From Pontixanthobacter aestiaquae (GTDB lineage Bacteria; Pseudomonadota; Alphaproteobacteria; Sphingomonadales; Sphingomonadaceae): 64,000 nt of DNA. Within the stretch, counting starts at the first letter, position 1. Every line of letters starts with the position of its first letter. The DNA is taken from the NCBI RefSeq assembly GCF_009827455.1, contig NZ_WTYZ01000001.1, positions 992,001 through 1,056,000 of the forward strand, read 5' to 3'. The notes under the pieces are model-generated. The model had not been told where the DNA came from and did not search any database. It saw only the letters and a list, made by a program, of their open reading frames with translations. Made by a program: the position numbers and the translations under genes. Shown here piece after piece: positions 25,521 to 33,923 of the stretch.

Positions 25521-27223
25521 GCGCCGGCACCTTCGGGAAATGGGCGAACAGTGACCACCTGCATCATGCCTGCATGCATGTGATAAAGCAGATGGCAGTG
25601 AAACGCCCAGTCGCCCGGCTCGTTTGCCGTCAGGTCGAATGTCGCGGTGCTGCCCGGTTGCACCACCATCGTATGTTTGAGCGGCTGATGCATATGATCC
25701 GCGCCATTGACCATCTCGAAGAAATGGCCGTGCAAATGGATCGGGTGCGACATCATCGTCTGGTTGACCAGCTTTACCCGAACACGCTCGTCATAACCGA
25801 AGCGAATTGGGTTGTCGGTCACGGCAGAGAATTTTTTGCCGTCGAAGCTCCACATATAGCGTTCCATATTGCCGGTCAGATGGATCTCCATCTCGCGGTC
25901 AACCTCACGGTGCGGATTCATACGCTTGGCCTTGAGATCGGTGTAGCGCAGGACGCGGTGATCGACTGTATCAAGGCCAAGACCGGGAAACCCCATCCTA
26001 TCCATCGGCATCGGCGCGACCATATCGAGACCAGGGCCGACTGTGACATCGTCTGGCAGTTTGGACGCGTCGCGCATGGAATGGTCCATGCCGCCCTCCA
26101 TTGATCCCATATCGTGCCCCATGGCAGCATGGTCCATCATACCCATATCGGTCATGGTCAGAGTAGGAATTTTGCGTAGTGGGGGCGGGGTCGCAATATG
26201 GCCTTTGTGCGACGTCAGGCTGGCAACGCCCATGCCGCTGCGATCCATCGCCTCGGCGACTAGCGCATGGCTCCCGTCAGGCGGAGTAACAATCACGTCG
26301 TAAGTTTCCGCAACCCCGATCTGGAACTCGTCAATTTCGACCTCGTCCACATCCTGTCCGTCGGTCTGGATCACCGTCATCGGCACACCGGGAATGCGCA
26401 CATTGAAGAACGTCATCGCGCTGCCATTGATAATGCGCAGGCGGACACGCTCGCCGGGTTTGAACTCCAATTCCAGATTGTCAGCGGGACCGTGCCCGTT
26501 GATCAGGAAAGTGTAAGTGCTGCCCGTAACGTCGGAAATGTCGCGCGGGTTCATTCGCATCTGGCCCCACATGCGCCGCATCTCGCCGGACATCTCACCC
26601 TCATTGGCGGTTTGCATCTGCCGTTGGAAATAATGCTCGCCGACTTTCAGCTTCCGCATGATCGCGTGCGGATGCATCGGTGTGAACTCGGATAGCAGCA
26701 CGACATAGTCGCGGTCATAGCGCGGGTCGGGTTCGGCGCTTTCAATTATGATCGGGCCGTAATGCCCGGCCTGTTCTTGCAAGCCGGAATGCGAATGCCA
26801 CCAATAGGTGCCGTTCTGCCGGATCGGAAATTCATAGGTGAACCGCTGACCCGGCTTGATGCCGGGAAAGCTGACACCGGGAACGCCATCGAACTGGAAC
26901 GGCAATAGCAGCCCATGCCAGTGGATCGAACTGTCCTCTTCCAGATTGTTGGTAACATGCAGCCGGACATCCTGCCCTTCTTTCAGGCGAATCAGTGGTC
27001 CCGGCACAGTGCCGTTGACGGCGAAGGCATGGCCCGAACGGCCACCTGTAGAAAAATGGTGATCACCGATGGAAAGTTCGATGTCTTCGCCGGAATACTC
27101 TCCAAAGCCCCTCTTCGCGTGCGTGAGAGAGCGCCCTTTAGCCCAGCCCGGCATTGGAAGCGATGTCACAGCAGCAAGTGCTGCGGTACTGGTAATCAGG
27201 CGTCTTCGCGTAATTTCGGGCAT
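25517..27223 (-). CDS. copA: Copper resistance multicopper oxidase CopA
   Basis: Periplasmic multicopper oxidase (568 residues), exported by the Tat pathway (RRRLITS motif at residues 6-12 followed by a hydrophobic stretch). The copper ligand motifs are all present: SIHWHG and WWHSHSG in domain 1, and HPIHLHGHF plus HCHLLYHMHAGM in domain 3. A Met/His-rich insert with DHAAMGHDMGSMEGGMDHSM (about residues 365-385) probably binds cuprous copper. Co-transcribed with copB. The copper repressor gene csoR is divergent with an operator between them. Confidence 0.95.
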   Translation of the reverse strand: MPEITRRRLITSTAALAAVTSLPMPGWAKGRSLTHAKRGFGEYSGEDIELSIGDHHFSTGGRSGHAFAVNGTVPGPLIRLKEGQDVRLHVTNNLEEDSSIHWHGLLLPFQFDGVPGVSFPGIKPGQRFTYEFPIRQNGTYWWHSHSGLQEQAGHYGPIIIESAEPDPRYDRDYVVLLSEFTPMHPHAIMRKLKVGEHYFQRQMQTANEGEMSGEMRRMWGQMRMNPRDISDVTGSTYTFLINGHGPADNLELEFKPGERVRLRIINGSAMTFFNVRIPGVPMTVIQTDGQDVDEVEIDEFQIGVAETYDVIVTPPDGSHALVAEAMDRSGMGVASLTSHKGHIATPPPLRKIPTLTMTDMGMMDHAAMGHDMGSMEGGMDHSMRDASKLPDDVTVGPGLDMVAPMPMDRMGFPGLGLDTVDHRVLRYTDLKAKRMNPHREVDREMEIHLTGNMERYMWSFDGKKFSAVTDNPIRFGYDERVRVKLVNQTMMSHPIHLHGHFFEMVNGADHMHQPLKHTMVVQPGSTATFDLTANEPGDWAFHCHLLYHMHAGMMQVVTVRPFPEGAGA

Positions 27224-27265
27224 GAATTCTCATCGCTGTTGTTGATCTGTTGCAGGCTCCTATAT

Positions 27266-27282
27266 ATACCCCCCTAGGGTAT
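27266..27282. promoter_or_regulatory. CsoR-type copper operator between copA and csoR
   Basis: ATACCC-N5-GGGTAT (27266-27282), a GC-centred inverted repeat of the CsoR operator kind. It overlaps TATATA, a likely -10 element, inside the 77-bp gap between copA (left) and csoR (right). One site could therefore repress both directions. Confidence 0.75.
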
Positions 27283-27300
27283 TGCAATGGGATTGAGTTC

Positions 27301-27573
27301 ATGAGTGACAACAGCAACGCAAAGGTCAATCGGCTGAACCGGATTGCTGGCCAAGTCCGGGGCGTCGCGCAGATGGTAGAAGACGATCGCTACTGCATCG
27401 ACATCCTGCACCAGATGCAGGCGATCAAATCCGCTCTGGCAAAAGTCGAAACCCAGGTTCTCAAGGATCACGCGGCCTGCTGTGTGGCCGAAGCAATCGC
27501 CAGCGGAGACGAAGGCGAGCAGCGGCAGAAGTTTGAAGAGCTAGTCGATTTGCTGGAGCGGACACGGAAGTGA
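27301..27573 (+). CDS. csoR: CsoR-type copper-sensing repressor
   Basis: A 90-residue all-helical repressor of the CsoR/RcnR family. Cu(I) ligands are Cys32, His57 and Cys61, which match Cys36, His61 and Cys65 of the Mycobacterium CsoR with a constant offset of four. Cys60 is an extra thiol. The start is the ATG at 27301; the open frame extends 17 codons upstream through the operator and is rejected. Divergent from copAB, which it should derepress on copper binding. Confidence 0.93.
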   Translation: MSDNSNAKVNRLNRIAGQVRGVAQMVEDDRYCIDILHQMQAIKSALAKVETQVLKDHAACCVAEAIASGDEGEQRQKFEELVDLLERTRK

Positions 27574-27607
27574 TCTCGCCGCAACGCCGTCGTGAACGTG
27601 CGCCAAC

Positions 27608-28270
27608 CTACCCCATCAATTCCCGCACAAACGGGATCAGCCCGGTCTGGCGCGTCCGCTTCCTGCGCTCTGCGTGCAAAATCTCGCGCACTTTTACGAA
27701 GCATTCGTCCACATCGTCATTGATCACGACATAATCATATTCAGCCCAGTGGCTGATCTCGCCTCTGGCGCGGTCCATGCGGTCGTCAATCACCGCGGCG
27801 CTGTCTTGCGCGCGGCTTTCGAGGCGGCGGCGCAGTTCGGGTAGGCTGGGGGGGAGCAGGAACACGCTGACCACGTCTTGCTGGTCTTTCTGATACAGCT
27901 GCTGCGTGCCTTGCCAGTCGATGTCGAACATGAAGTCTTGCCCTTCCTTCAACCCCTTGCGGATATAGCCTTTGGGCGTGCCGTAGCGGTGGTTGAAGAC
28001 ATGGGCCCACTCGTAGAAATCATCCTTCTCGATCATCGCATCGAATGTGGCATCGTCGACGAAGTGGTAGTCTATGCCGTCCATCTCGCCGGGGCGGGGC
28101 GGGCGCGTTGTGGCCGAGACGGAGAGCTTGATCTCCTCATCCGCTGTCAGCAGCATTTGTGACATGGTTGTTTTTCCTGCGCCCGATGGAGAGGAAAGGA
28201 TAAACAGCATTCCGCGGCGCTCGAGGTCAGGGGAGAGACTGGTGCGTTCGGGAGTGTTCTGATTGGCCAT
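27608..28270 (-). CDS. gmk: Guanylate kinase
   Basis: Phosphorylates GMP to GDP in purine metabolism. The 220-residue protein has the P-loop [10 protein letters not shown] (about 26-35), GMP-binding TTRPPRPGE (about 55-63) and YGTPKG, plus FDIDWQG and [13 protein letters not shown]. About 15-20 extra N-terminal residues precede the core. It follows the small membrane-associated gene and sspB on the same strand, probably in one transcript. Confidence 0.97.
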   Translation of the reverse strand: MANQNTPERTSLSPDLERRGMLFILSSPSGAGKTTMSQMLLTADEEIKLSVSATTRPPRPGEMDGIDYHFVDDATFDAMIEKDDFYEWAHVFNHRYGTPKGYIRKGLKEGQDFMFDIDWQGTQQLYQKDQQDVVSVFLLPPSLPELRRRLESRAQDSAAVIDDRMDRARGEISHWAEYDYVVINDDVDECFVKVREILHAERRKRTRQTGLIPFVRELMG

Positions 28271-28343
28271 GCCTGCTCATGGAGCAGAGGCGGTTAAAGA
28301 ATCAAGAGTGCCGCGCAGTGGACGCCCAAAAATTAGCCTCAGT

Positions 28344-28703
28344 TCAGCTATCTTCAGCTTTCTTGAGCAATTTGCGGTCCGCTTCGCGTCTGGCCTTGCG
28401 CCGTTTGCCGCCGCGATCGAACAGCGCCTTGGCGAGCATGCCGCCGGTAATCAGCGCAGCCCCGGGTACGGATTTTGTCGCAACTTTTGCACCGACAAGT
28501 GCAGCGGCTTTGTATTTGAGGCCGCGTTTCTGGATGATCGCATCAGCGTCTTCTATGCCATACCGGCCTTTGAGCATCCGCTTCTGGACAAAATCGCTGA
28601 TCAAATAGGAACCCGCCTTGACCGCGACGCCGGCCATCAAAAGATTCGCCGTAGGCACATTGCTTGGCCCCGGCACTTTCGCCTCCGGATTTTCCGGTTC
28701 CAA
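28344..28703 (-). CDS. Hypothetical protein with basic C-terminus (TTG start)
   Basis: A 119-residue protein I do not recognise. Gly/Ala-rich hydrophobic stretches occur at about 20-35 ([15 protein letters not shown]) and 70-92 ([27 protein letters not shown]), followed by a tail of Lys and Arg ([18 protein letters not shown]), which suggests peripheral membrane or nucleic-acid contact. No ATG or GTG is available in frame between the preceding stop and the TTG at 28703, and the ribosome site is weak. It lies between sspB and gmk on the same strand. Confidence 0.6.
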   Translation of the reverse strand: MEPENPEAKVPGPSNVPTANLLMAGVAVKAGSYLISDFVQKRMLKGRYGIEDADAIIQKRGLKYKAAALVGAKVATKSVPGAALITGGMLAKALFDRGGKRRKARREADRKLLKKAEDS

Positions 28704-28781
28704 TTCTGGACTATCTGCGGATTTGTCGGCGATGGTGAGTGTCCTTGCGGTCTTGTACTCCGCCGGAGAGGCGCAGCGTGG

Positions 28782-29282
28782 TTAGCTTTTCTTGCCGAAA
28801 TCGACAGTTACGACGTTGGAGCCGTCTTCGGTATTAACGACCGGCGCGCCAGCCTGTTCCGAACTGTCATTTTCGGCAACGTCGTGCGGCTCAGGCGCCA
28901 TATCGGCGATGGTTGCCTGGAATTGCAGGCCGAAATCGACCGCCGGATCGACGAATGCGGTGATTGCCGAGTACGGAATGTCGAGTTTCGATGGCACCGC
29001 ATTGAAGCTGAGGCCGACCGAAAAACCTTCTTTGTCGACTGCCAGATCCCAGAATTTATTCTGCAGCACGATGGTCATTTCATCGGGGAACCGCTCGCGC
29101 AGGGCCTTGGGTATATCGACGCCCTCTGCACCCGTTTTGAACGTGATGTAGAAATGGTGATTGCCGGGCAGCTCGCTGCCATTATCGACAATCTGCCCCA
29201 AAACGCGGCCGACAACCGCGCGCAGGGCCTCCTGCACGATGTCGTCATAAGGGATCAGGCTATCGGGCGTCTCGTCAGTCAT
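28782..29282 (-). CDS. sspB: ClpXP adaptor SspB (alphaproteobacterial form)
   Basis: SspB delivers ssrA-tagged and other substrates to the ClpXP protease. The 166-residue protein has the alpha-type substrate-binding domain ([17 protein letters not shown], then [16 protein letters not shown], then FSVGLSF). After an acidic linker it ends in the ClpX-binding tail VVTVDFGKK. It is divergent from hisB, 84 bp apart, and upstream of a hypothetical gene and gmk on the same strand. Confidence 0.92.
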   Translation of the reverse strand: MTDETPDSLIPYDDIVQEALRAVVGRVLGQIVDNGSELPGNHHFYITFKTGAEGVDIPKALRERFPDEMTIVLQNKFWDLAVDKEGFSVGLSFNAVPSKLDIPYSAITAFVDPAVDFGLQFQATIADMAPEPHDVAENDSSEQAGAPVVNTEDGSNVVTVDFGKKS

Positions 29283-29366
29283 ATCGGTGTGTTAGGTGGC
29301 GGCGAGAATGCGCGCGGTCAAGCGCGAAAGCTTGCGTCGCCCCCAACCAAATGTATAGCGCGCCCT

Positions 29367-29960
29367 ATGCGCACTGGCAGAATTGAACGAAACACCACCG
29401 AAACCACAATTCTTGTCGAGGTTAATCTCGACGGGACGGGCACTTATAACGTGTCGACCGGGATCGGATTTCTGGACCATATGGTCGAACAATTCAGCCG
29501 TCATTCGCTGATCGACGTTACGATGAAAGTTGATGGCGATTTGCATGTCGACCAGCACCACACAACCGAAGACAGCGCGCTGGCGCTGGGTCAAGCCTTG
29601 GTCGAGGCGATGGGCGATAAGGCGGGCATTGGCCGTTATGGCACCGCCTATTCGCCGATGGACGAGACTTTGGCACGGGTATCGCTCGATATTTCGGGCC
29701 GTCCCTATCTGGTGTGGAAAGCCGGGTTCAGTCAGGAAAAGCTGGGCGAATGGGATACTGAACTGATCGAACACTGGTTCCATTCGGTTTCGCAGACGGC
29801 GGGCATCACGCTGCATGTCGAGCTGCTTTACGGCACCAACAACCACCATATTTGCGAGGCGATCTATAAAGGTTTCGCCCGCGCAATGCGTACTGGCGTA
29901 GAGCTCGATCCGCGTAAAGGTGACGCGATCCCGAGCACCAAGGGGCAGCTCGGTGGTTAG
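29367..29960 (+). CDS. hisB: Imidazoleglycerol-phosphate dehydratase
   Basis: Converts imidazole-glycerol phosphate to imidazole-acetol phosphate in histidine synthesis. The 197-residue length is that of the stand-alone dehydratase. Metal and substrate motifs: [14 protein letters not shown] (about 33-46), [18 protein letters not shown] (in parts), DHMVEQ, then [17 protein letters not shown] near the C-terminus. The start is the ATG at 29367; the much longer open frame upstream covers sspB antisense and is not used. First gene of the his operon. Confidence 0.96.
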   Translation: MRTGRIERNTTETTILVEVNLDGTGTYNVSTGIGFLDHMVEQFSRHSLIDVTMKVDGDLHVDQHHTTEDSALALGQALVEAMGDKAGIGRYGTAYSPMDETLARVSLDISGRPYLVWKAGFSQEKLGEWDTELIEHWFHSVSQTAGITLHVELLYGTNNHHICEAIYKGFARAMRTGVELDPRKGDAIPSTKGQLGG

Positions 29961-30058
29961 TCACAACCACTCGGCTGCAGGGCAGCCGCAAGGCCGACCG
30001 GCCGCCCGCAGCGCAAGCGAGGATTTCGCAAGCCCGGATGGGTGTGCGGAAAACAAAA

Positions 30059-30688
30059 ATGCCTGAGGTCATTGCGCTGATCGATTACGGCGCGGGCAAT
30101 CTCCATTCGGTTCACAACGCTCTGAAAGCCGTCGGGTCAGAGGGGGTCGCGATCACTGCCGACCCCGATGTCGTGCGCGCGGCGGACCGCATTGTTCTGC
30201 CGGGTGTGGGTTCATTCAAGGCGTGTGCAGAGGGGCTTTCCTCCATCGACGGATTAATCGAAGCCATGACCGAGCGCGTGCAGGTCGGCGGCGCGCCGTT
30301 TTTGGGCATTTGTGTGGGGATGCAATTGCTCGCCACACAGGGGCTGGAGCATGGCGTCACGCCGGGACTCGGCTGGGTAGCCGGCGAAGTTCGCGCAATT
30401 GAAGTGACCGATCCTGCCATCAAAGTGCCGCATATGGGGTGGAACGATGTTGCTCTGTCCACGCATGCGCCGGAAGGTCATTTGATCGAGGATGGCGAAG
30501 CCTATTTCCTCCATTCCTATCATTTTGCGGTCGATGAACCGTCGCATATTGCCGCGATGACCGACCATGGTGGCGGCTTGGTTGCTGCGGTCGCGCGCGA
30601 TACAATTGTCGGTGTGCAATTTCACCCTGAGAAAAGTCAGGCCTATGGTCTTGGCTTATTGTCCCGTTTTCTGGAGTGGGCTCCATGA
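30059..30688 (+). CDS. hisH: Imidazole glycerol-phosphate synthase, glutaminase subunit
   Basis: Supplies ammonia to HisF by glutamine hydrolysis. The 209-residue class I glutaminase has the nucleophile Cys in GICVGMQ (about residue 83), the His and Glu of VQFHPEKSQ (about 190), and the HisH-type start IDYGAGNLHSV. An in-frame ATG seven codons earlier (30038) is possible but has no ribosome site. Its stop overlaps the hisA start (ATGA), so hisH and hisA are co-translated. HisF, its obligate partner, is two genes downstream. Confidence 0.95.
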   Translation: MPEVIALIDYGAGNLHSVHNALKAVGSEGVAITADPDVVRAADRIVLPGVGSFKACAEGLSSIDGLIEAMTERVQVGGAPFLGICVGMQLLATQGLEHGVTPGLGWVAGEVRAIEVTDPAIKVPHMGWNDVALSTHAPEGHLIEDGEAYFLHSYHFAVDEPSHIAAMTDHGGGLVAAVARDTIVGVQFHPEKSQAYGLGLLSRFLEWAP

Positions 30689-31413
30689 TAGTTTTCCCCG
30701 CAATCGACCTGAAACAGGGCCAAGTCGTGCGCCTCGCCGAGGGCGATATGGATCGCGCAACAATCTATGGCGATGATCCGGCGGCACAAGCAATACTGTT
30801 TGCCGAGGCGGGCGCGGAGCACTTGCATGTGGTCGATCTCGATGGGTCATTTGCTGGCAGCGCGCAGAACCGTGAGGCGGTTGAAGCGATTGTCGAAGCG
30901 TTCCCGGGCTATGTGCAGCTTGGCGGCGGTATTCGCACTCGCGCCGATGTTGAGGGCTGGTTCGATGCGGGCGTGGCGCGGATTGTCATTGGCACGGCTG
31001 CGCTGAAAGACCCTGAATTCGTCAAGGAAATGGCGCGCGAATTTGAAGGCGGTATTGTCGTCGCCGTCGATGCGCGCGACGGAATGGTCGCAACCGATGG
31101 TTGGGCCGAAGTGTCCGATGTGCGGATCGAAGACATGGCGCGCCGGTTCGAGGATGCGGGCGTTGCCAGCCTGCTGTTCACCGATATCGGCCGCGACGGA
31201 ATGCTGAAAGGCTGCAATATCGATGCGACGGTCGAATTGGCGCAGCGCACCGATCTGCCGGTAATCGCCAGCGGCGGAGTGAAGGGTCTCGACGATATTC
31301 ACATCCTGTCGATGCAGGCGCATCTTGGGATTGAAGGCGTGATCACCGGGCGCGCGCTGTATGATGGGCGGTTGGATTTGGCCGCAGCAATAGCAATGGG
31401 CGCGCGGGTGTGA
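30685..31413 (+). CDS. hisA: Phosphoribosylformimino-5-aminoimidazole carboxamide ribotide isomerase
   Basis: TIM-barrel isomerase of histidine synthesis, 242 residues from the ATG at 30685, which overlaps the hisH stop and has GGAG eight bases upstream. Catalytic Asp8 is in PAIDLKQGQVVRL, the general acid Asp in LFTDIGRDGM, and phosphate loops are LGGGIRT and ASGGVKG. It lies directly before a palindromic repeat that separates it from hisF. Confidence 0.96.
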   Translation: MIVFPAIDLKQGQVVRLAEGDMDRATIYGDDPAAQAILFAEAGAEHLHVVDLDGSFAGSAQNREAVEAIVEAFPGYVQLGGGIRTRADVEGWFDAGVARIVIGTAALKDPEFVKEMAREFEGGIVVAVDARDGMVATDGWAEVSDVRIEDMARRFEDAGVASLLFTDIGRDGMLKGCNIDATVELAQRTDLPVIASGGVKGLDDIHILSMQAHLGIEGVITGRALYDGRLDLAAAIAMGARV

Positions 31414-31426
31414 GTAGTGCCGCTCT

Positions 31427-31564
31427 AATCCTCCCCGATCCGGGGAGGGGGACCATCCGTAGGATGGTGGAGGGGCACCCTCTGCCGTTGACGAACTGCC
31501 GAGCGTGCCCCTCCACCCCGACGCTGACGCGTCGCGGTCCCCCTCCCCAAATTGGGGAGGAATT
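31427..31564. repeat. 138-bp palindromic repeat between hisA and hisF
   Basis: Bounded by AATCCTCCCC at the left and GGGGAGGAATT at the right, near-perfect terminal inverted repeats. Inside, GGTGGAGGGGCAC is mirrored by GTGCCCCTCCACC. Elements with this CTCCCC/GGGGAGG look are common between genes in sphingomonads. The right end supplies the GGAGG ribosome site of hisF, so the insertion sits precisely against the start codon. Confidence 0.8.
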
Positions 31565-32326
31565 ATGACCGTCCGTATCCGCGTTATCCCCTGTCTTGAC
31601 GTTGCCGATGGGCGCGTGGTCAAAGGCGTCAATTTCGTCGATCTGCGCGATGCGGGGGATCCGGTCGAGCAGGCGCAGGCCTATGATGCGGCAGGTGCTG
31701 ACGAGCTGTGTTTTCTCGATATATCTGCCACGCATGAAGGGCGCGGAACGCTGCTCGATGTGGTCAAACGCACGGCGGAAGTGTGTTTTATGCCGCTAAC
31801 TGTCGGCGGCGGGGTTGCCTCGGTCGAAGACGCGCGTGCGCTGCTATTGGCGGGCGCGGATAAGGTCGCGATCAATAGCGCAGCGGTGAAACGGCCCGAA
31901 GTCGTCTCGGAAATCGCTGCGCGCTTCGGCAGCCAATGCGTCGTCGCCTCGGTCGATGCGCGCAAGACGGCGGCCGGAAAATGGGAAATCTTCACCCATG
32001 GCGGGCGTAAGCCGACCGGCATTGACGCTCTGGACCACGCCAAACGGCTCGCACAGCTGGGAGCAGGTGAGTTGCTCGTCACCTCTATGGATGGCGATGG
32101 GACCAAAGCCGGCTACGATCTGGAGCTGACGCGGACCATCGCAGATTCTGTAGGAATCCCCGTAATCGCTAGCGGCGGCGTCGGAAATCTTGATCATTTG
32201 GTCGAAGGTGTAACGCAGGGCCACGCCAGCGCAGTCCTTGCGGCATCGATTTTCCATTTCGGCGAACACACAATTGCCGAGGCACATCAAGCCCTTCGCG
32301 CTGCCGGACTGCCAGCGAGGGCTTAG
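31565..32326 (+). CDS. hisF: Imidazole glycerol-phosphate synthase, cyclase subunit
   Basis: Uses ammonia from HisH to close the imidazole ring and release AICAR. The 253-residue TIM barrel has catalytic Asp11 in [14 protein letters not shown] and the second Asp in [14 protein letters not shown], with phosphate loops TVGGGVAS and ASGGVGN. The start is the ATG at 31565. Its ribosome site GGGGAGG is formed by the end of the 138-bp repeat. In-frame codons upstream belong to the repeat and are not used. Confidence 0.97.
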   Translation: MTVRIRVIPCLDVADGRVVKGVNFVDLRDAGDPVEQAQAYDAAGADELCFLDISATHEGRGTLLDVVKRTAEVCFMPLTVGGGVASVEDARALLLAGADKVAINSAAVKRPEVVSEIAARFGSQCVVASVDARKTAAGKWEIFTHGGRKPTGIDALDHAKRLAQLGAGELLVTSMDGDGTKAGYDLELTRTIADSVGIPVIASGGVGNLDHLVEGVTQGHASAVLAASIFHFGEHTIAEAHQALRAAGLPARA

Positions 32327-32375
32327 TTCCCCGGGTTGTTAAGACTTTCCCGAAACGCAGTACCATAACGGGACT

Positions 32376-32600
32376 GTGGATTTAGCAGGGTTGAGGAATC
32401 GCCGGAATTCGGGCTTTCCATTTCTCGTGTTGAAGTCTCCTTTCACCATCTTGCTCGCTGTGGTGGCGAGCCCCGCTTATGCCTCAGGCGGCACGCAGGT
32501 ACCCGAGCCTAGCAATCTGGCCCTTTTCGGCCTTGGTCTGACCGGACTGATTGTAGGCCGCCTGATGGCTAAGCGACGTAAGAACAATCCTCCAGACTGA
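32376..32600 (+). CDS. Tiny PEP-CTERM sorting-domain protein
   Basis: A 74-codon gene (GTG start at 32376; an alternative GTG at 32427 would start right at the signal peptide). The short product has a signal peptide (SPFTILLAVVASPAYA), a few residues, then a full PEP-CTERM tag: VPEPSNLALFGLGLTGLIVG followed by the basic stretch RLMAKRRKN. PEP-CTERM tags are cut by exosortase and mark surface or matrix proteins. Almost nothing is left after tag removal. It lies between hisF and hisE, an odd place for a secreted protein. Confidence 0.75.
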   Translation: MDLAGLRNRRNSGFPFLVLKSPFTILLAVVASPAYASGGTQVPEPSNLALFGLGLTGLIVGRLMAKRRKNNPPD

Positions 32601-32635
32601 TTGACCCGCAAAGTGCGACGCGCCATTGAGAGCGC

Positions 32636-32950
32636 ATGCACACACTTACCCGCCTTGAGCACATTATTTCGCAGCGCAAAGTTGCCGATCCTGACTCCAG
32701 CTACGTCGCCAAACTGAATTCGCTTGGCTTGCCGATCATGGCGCGCAAATTGGGCGAAGAGGCCGTCGAAGCGGTTGTCGCCGCTCTATCCGACGGCAAG
32801 GATGACCTGGTCGAAGAAGCGGCAGATCTGGTGTTTCACCTGATGGTGCTGCTTTCCGCCAAGGATATTCCACTATCTGATGTCATGGCCGAACTGGACC
32901 GCCGCGAGGGCGTCTCCGGTCTCGATGAAAAAGCCAGCAGAGGTTCTTGA
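32636..32950 (+). CDS. hisE: Phosphoribosyl-ATP pyrophosphatase
   Basis: Hydrolyses phosphoribosyl-ATP in the second step of histidine synthesis. The 104-residue all-helical enzyme has the MazG-like metal site KLGEEAVEAVVAA (about 38-50) and EEAADLVFHLMVLL (about 60-73). It is separate from hisI here, as usual for alphaproteobacteria. The stop overlaps the start of the HIT gene by one base. Confidence 0.95.
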   Translation: MHTLTRLEHIISQRKVADPDSSYVAKLNSLGLPIMARKLGEEAVEAVVAALSDGKDDLVEEAADLVFHLMVLLSAKDIPLSDVMAELDRREGVSGLDEKASRGS

Positions 32951-33327
32951 TGCCAATCGACGCTACACTGCCTTACGACGATCAAAATATCTTCGCGAAG
33001 ATCCTGCGCGGGGAAATCCCCTCGACCAAGCTGTATGAGGATGAATGGGCCTACGCTTTCCCTGACATCAATCCACAGGCCGAATTACATGTGCTGGTAA
33101 TCCCCAAAGGGGCGTATGTGAGTTGGGACGATTTTTCGGCGAAGGCTTCCGATGAAGAAATCGCCGGCTTTATCCGCGCCGTCGGGAAAGTCGCGCGTGA
33201 GCACAATCTGGTCGAGCCGGGCTACCGCTTGCTCGCCAATATCGGCGCGCATGGCGGGCAGGAAGTTCCGCATTTGCATGTGCATTTGTTTGGCGGGCAG
33301 TTTCTCGGGCCAATGATCGCGCGCTAA
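32950..33327 (+). CDS. hinT: HIT-family nucleotide-binding protein (HinT type)
   Basis: Histidine-triad hydrolase of 125 residues, which cleaves adenosine phosphoramidates and aminoacyl adenylates. NIFAKILRGEIPS at the N-terminus and the triad HLHVHLFGG near residue 110 are typical of HinT. The start is the ATG at 32950, overlapping the hisE stop by one base. A TTG immediately before is less likely. HinT genes often follow hisE in alphaproteobacteria, so the position supports the call. Confidence 0.93.
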   Translation: MPIDATLPYDDQNIFAKILRGEIPSTKLYEDEWAYAFPDINPQAELHVLVIPKGAYVSWDDFSAKASDEEIAGFIRAVGKVAREHNLVEPGYRLLANIGAHGGQEVPHLHVHLFGGQFLGPMIAR

Positions 33328-33434
33328 ATTCCTTCTTCTCTCAAGAAGAGGGGCGTATTTCATCGCATGAGAAACGCTTTTGGTCGGTTTCGCTTGCCGC
33401 AGGAATCAGCGCTGCGCTAAAGGCGCTGGCAGCG

Positions 33435-33923
33435 ATGACAACTCAACCCCATCCACAGCCTACTCCTCCGGGTGGGACCTTCGACGGCCCGCTGCACCTG
33501 TATGCGGTGCGTGTCTATTACGAGGATACCGACCTCTCGGGCATCGTCTATCACGCCAATTATCTGCGCTGGTTCGAACGCGCCCGCTCGGACGTGCTGC
33601 GAATGCTGGAGATCGATCAGCGCGCGGCAATCGAAGCGGGCGTGGGTGCCTATGCAGTTGCCGATTTGCAGCTCAAATATGTCCGTCCGGCCAAGCTGGA
33701 TGACGATGTTGTGATCCATACCCGCTGCACACAATTGAAAGCCGCCAGCGTCATCATGCACCAGCGAGCCATTCGCGGTTCAGAATTGCTGTGCGAGGCG
33801 ACGTTCCGCGTCGGCTTTGTCGCACCAGATGGCCGCCCGCGTCGTCAACCCGAAGCATGGCGTGACGCTTTTGCGCCGATCATTTCTCAGGCCCCGACTG
33901 CCTCCAAAGAAAGCTCTTCATGA
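33435..33923 (+). CDS. ybgC: Tol-Pal-associated acyl-CoA thioesterase
   Basis: Hot-dog-fold thioesterase (162 residues), first gene of the tol-pal cluster. The active-site motif VYYEDTDLSGIVYHANYLRWFERARSD (seen in parts: YYEDTD, GIVYHANYLRWFERAR) contains the catalytic Asp of the 4-hydroxybenzoyl-CoA thioesterase type. It acts on short acyl-CoA or acyl-ACP in the cytosol. A C-terminal Pro/Ser tail is not conserved. The stop overlaps the tolQ start (ATGA). Confidence 0.94.
   Translation: MTTQPHPQPTPPGGTFDGPLHLYAVRVYYEDTDLSGIVYHANYLRWFERARSDVLRMLEIDQRAAIEAGVGAYAVADLQLKYVRPAKLDDDVVIHTRCTQLKAASVIMHQRAIRGSELLCEATFRVGFVAPDGRPRRQPEAWRDAFAPIISQAPTASKESSS

Noticed and set aside
28263..29366. Upstream extension of the hisB frame by 368 codons
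   Set aside because: It runs antisense through a hypothetical gene and sspB; HisB homology starts at 29367.
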